A stretch of DNA of 64,000 nt from Podochytrium sp. JEL0797 (taxonomy: Eukaryota > Chytridiomycota > Chytridiomycetes > Chytridiales > Chytriomycetaceae). Location of the stretch: assembly GCA_027596195.1 (NCBI GenBank), contig JADGJG010000019.1, positions 24,118 to 88,117 on the forward strand, given 5' to 3'. A model generated the notes under the pieces. That model was not told where the DNA came from. It saw nothing but the letters and a program-made list of their open reading frames with translations, and did no database searches. Positions 63,495 through 64,000 of this stretch are shown here, in pieces (position 1 is the stretch's first letter; each line of letters starts with the position of its first letter). The translations under genes and the position numbers were made by a program.

Positions 63495-64000
63495 AACGGC
63501 GTGGGGTCGCCAATTTTTTGTTTGACCATGTTGCGTCAATAAATATCAATATTCTAATAATTAACGCGCACTATTAGGAATTGGAAGAATTGGTGAAGAA
63601 GAAAGGTTGATGGTTTGGATTGAAATATCTCGCCTTCATTTTGGCGCATGTGTCATAAAATGTTGTTAAAGGTAGTCAAAATGAACGAACTGCCAGAGTG
63701 GCGGTGGCAATGAAGAGTCTCGGACCATAATGAAGAGTGCAATTGGAATTCAACAAAAAATCTGTCGTATTTCAAGCAACTATTGTTGAACGGAGGAAAT
63801 GGGGACTTGTAATCACGCCCTTAAAAACCCCCCTAGACCAAATCCCATTGTTGCGTCTGGAGACCTTCGCCGGCCAGTCACGGGGCTTATATCATTAGCA
63901 TTGTTTATATGTCTTAATCATTTATGTTATGCATTTCGAATCTTAAATAAAACCCAAGGTTCCAAAGGATATGTCTTCCCTCTCTGCCACCGCACCCACA
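63495..64000. other. Downstream intergenic region to the window edge
   Basis: About 500 nt. An AATAAA signal near 63539 probably ends the B2 transcript. I see no exon, RNA gene or repeat in the remainder; a promoter for a gene beyond the edge may lie here. Confidence 0.4.

Overview
The window reads as eukaryotic nuclear DNA from a zoosporic (chytrid-like) fungus. Nearly every gene is split by short GT-AG introns (about 40-100 nt), and intergenic spaces are short. The gene set mixes ordinary fungal genes (TREX-2 subunit, GATA and bHLH regulators, Prp2/DHX16 spliceosomal helicase) with lineages usually lost in Dikarya: a three-DM10 EFHC/Rib72-type axonemal protein, which implies a flagellum, and Frizzled-like seven-pass receptors. 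Organism placement is inference; exon models were built by hand from splice signals, reading-frame continuity and recalled family patterns.

Layout, left half. 0-1 kb: 5' part of a CNH-domain (VPS39/TGFBRAP1-like) gene leaving the window. 1-2.2 kb: a surface protein whose sister copy lies at 38.9-40.2 kb. 2.4-6.1 kb: a Golgi-type protein with two complete glycosyltransferase modules fused in tandem. 6.3-11 kb: a ~1,500-residue disordered protein. 11.1-12.8 kb: PCID2/Thp1. 13.1-15.3 kb: an AT-rich LRR-TM-SAM receptor in which each LRR is one 63-nt exon. 15.7-21.4 kb: a TIR-NACHT-ankyrin-Zn protein (NLR-like) plus a decayed copy of its 3' end. 21.8-24.2 kb: GATA factor, small putative mitochondrial protein, bHLH factor. 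24.5-29 kb: three LRR membrane proteins in tandem.

Layout, right half. 29.2-31.5 kb: an EXORDIUM-like secreted domain spliced to a repetitive tail. 31.7-33 kb: a MYND pseudogene and a remnant of the EXORDIUM-like exon. 33.1-35.7 kb: a fourth LRR membrane protein. 35.8-38.4 kb: Cys-rich protein and a partial duplicate, BTB protein, small membrane protein. 40.2-45.3 kb: three Frizzled-like receptor units, two fused in one reading frame. 45.4-50 kb: GH26 glycosidase, two GPI-type LRR proteins, PhzF-like protein. 50.6-55 kb: DHX16/Prp2. 55.1-57.1 kb: EFHC-like. 57.2-63.5 kb: five aquaporins, the last four an alternating A-B-A-B array.

Theme. Much of the window encodes surface or sensing functions (LRR, Frizzled-like, NLR-like, adhesin-like, aquaporins), and recent local duplication, fusion and decay are visible at many points. 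The most notable loci are the TIR-NACHT-ANK gene, the fused Frizzled-like receptors, the exon-per-repeat LRR-SAM receptor, the fused double glycosyltransferase and the LRR family that pairs one ectodomain with unrelated tails.
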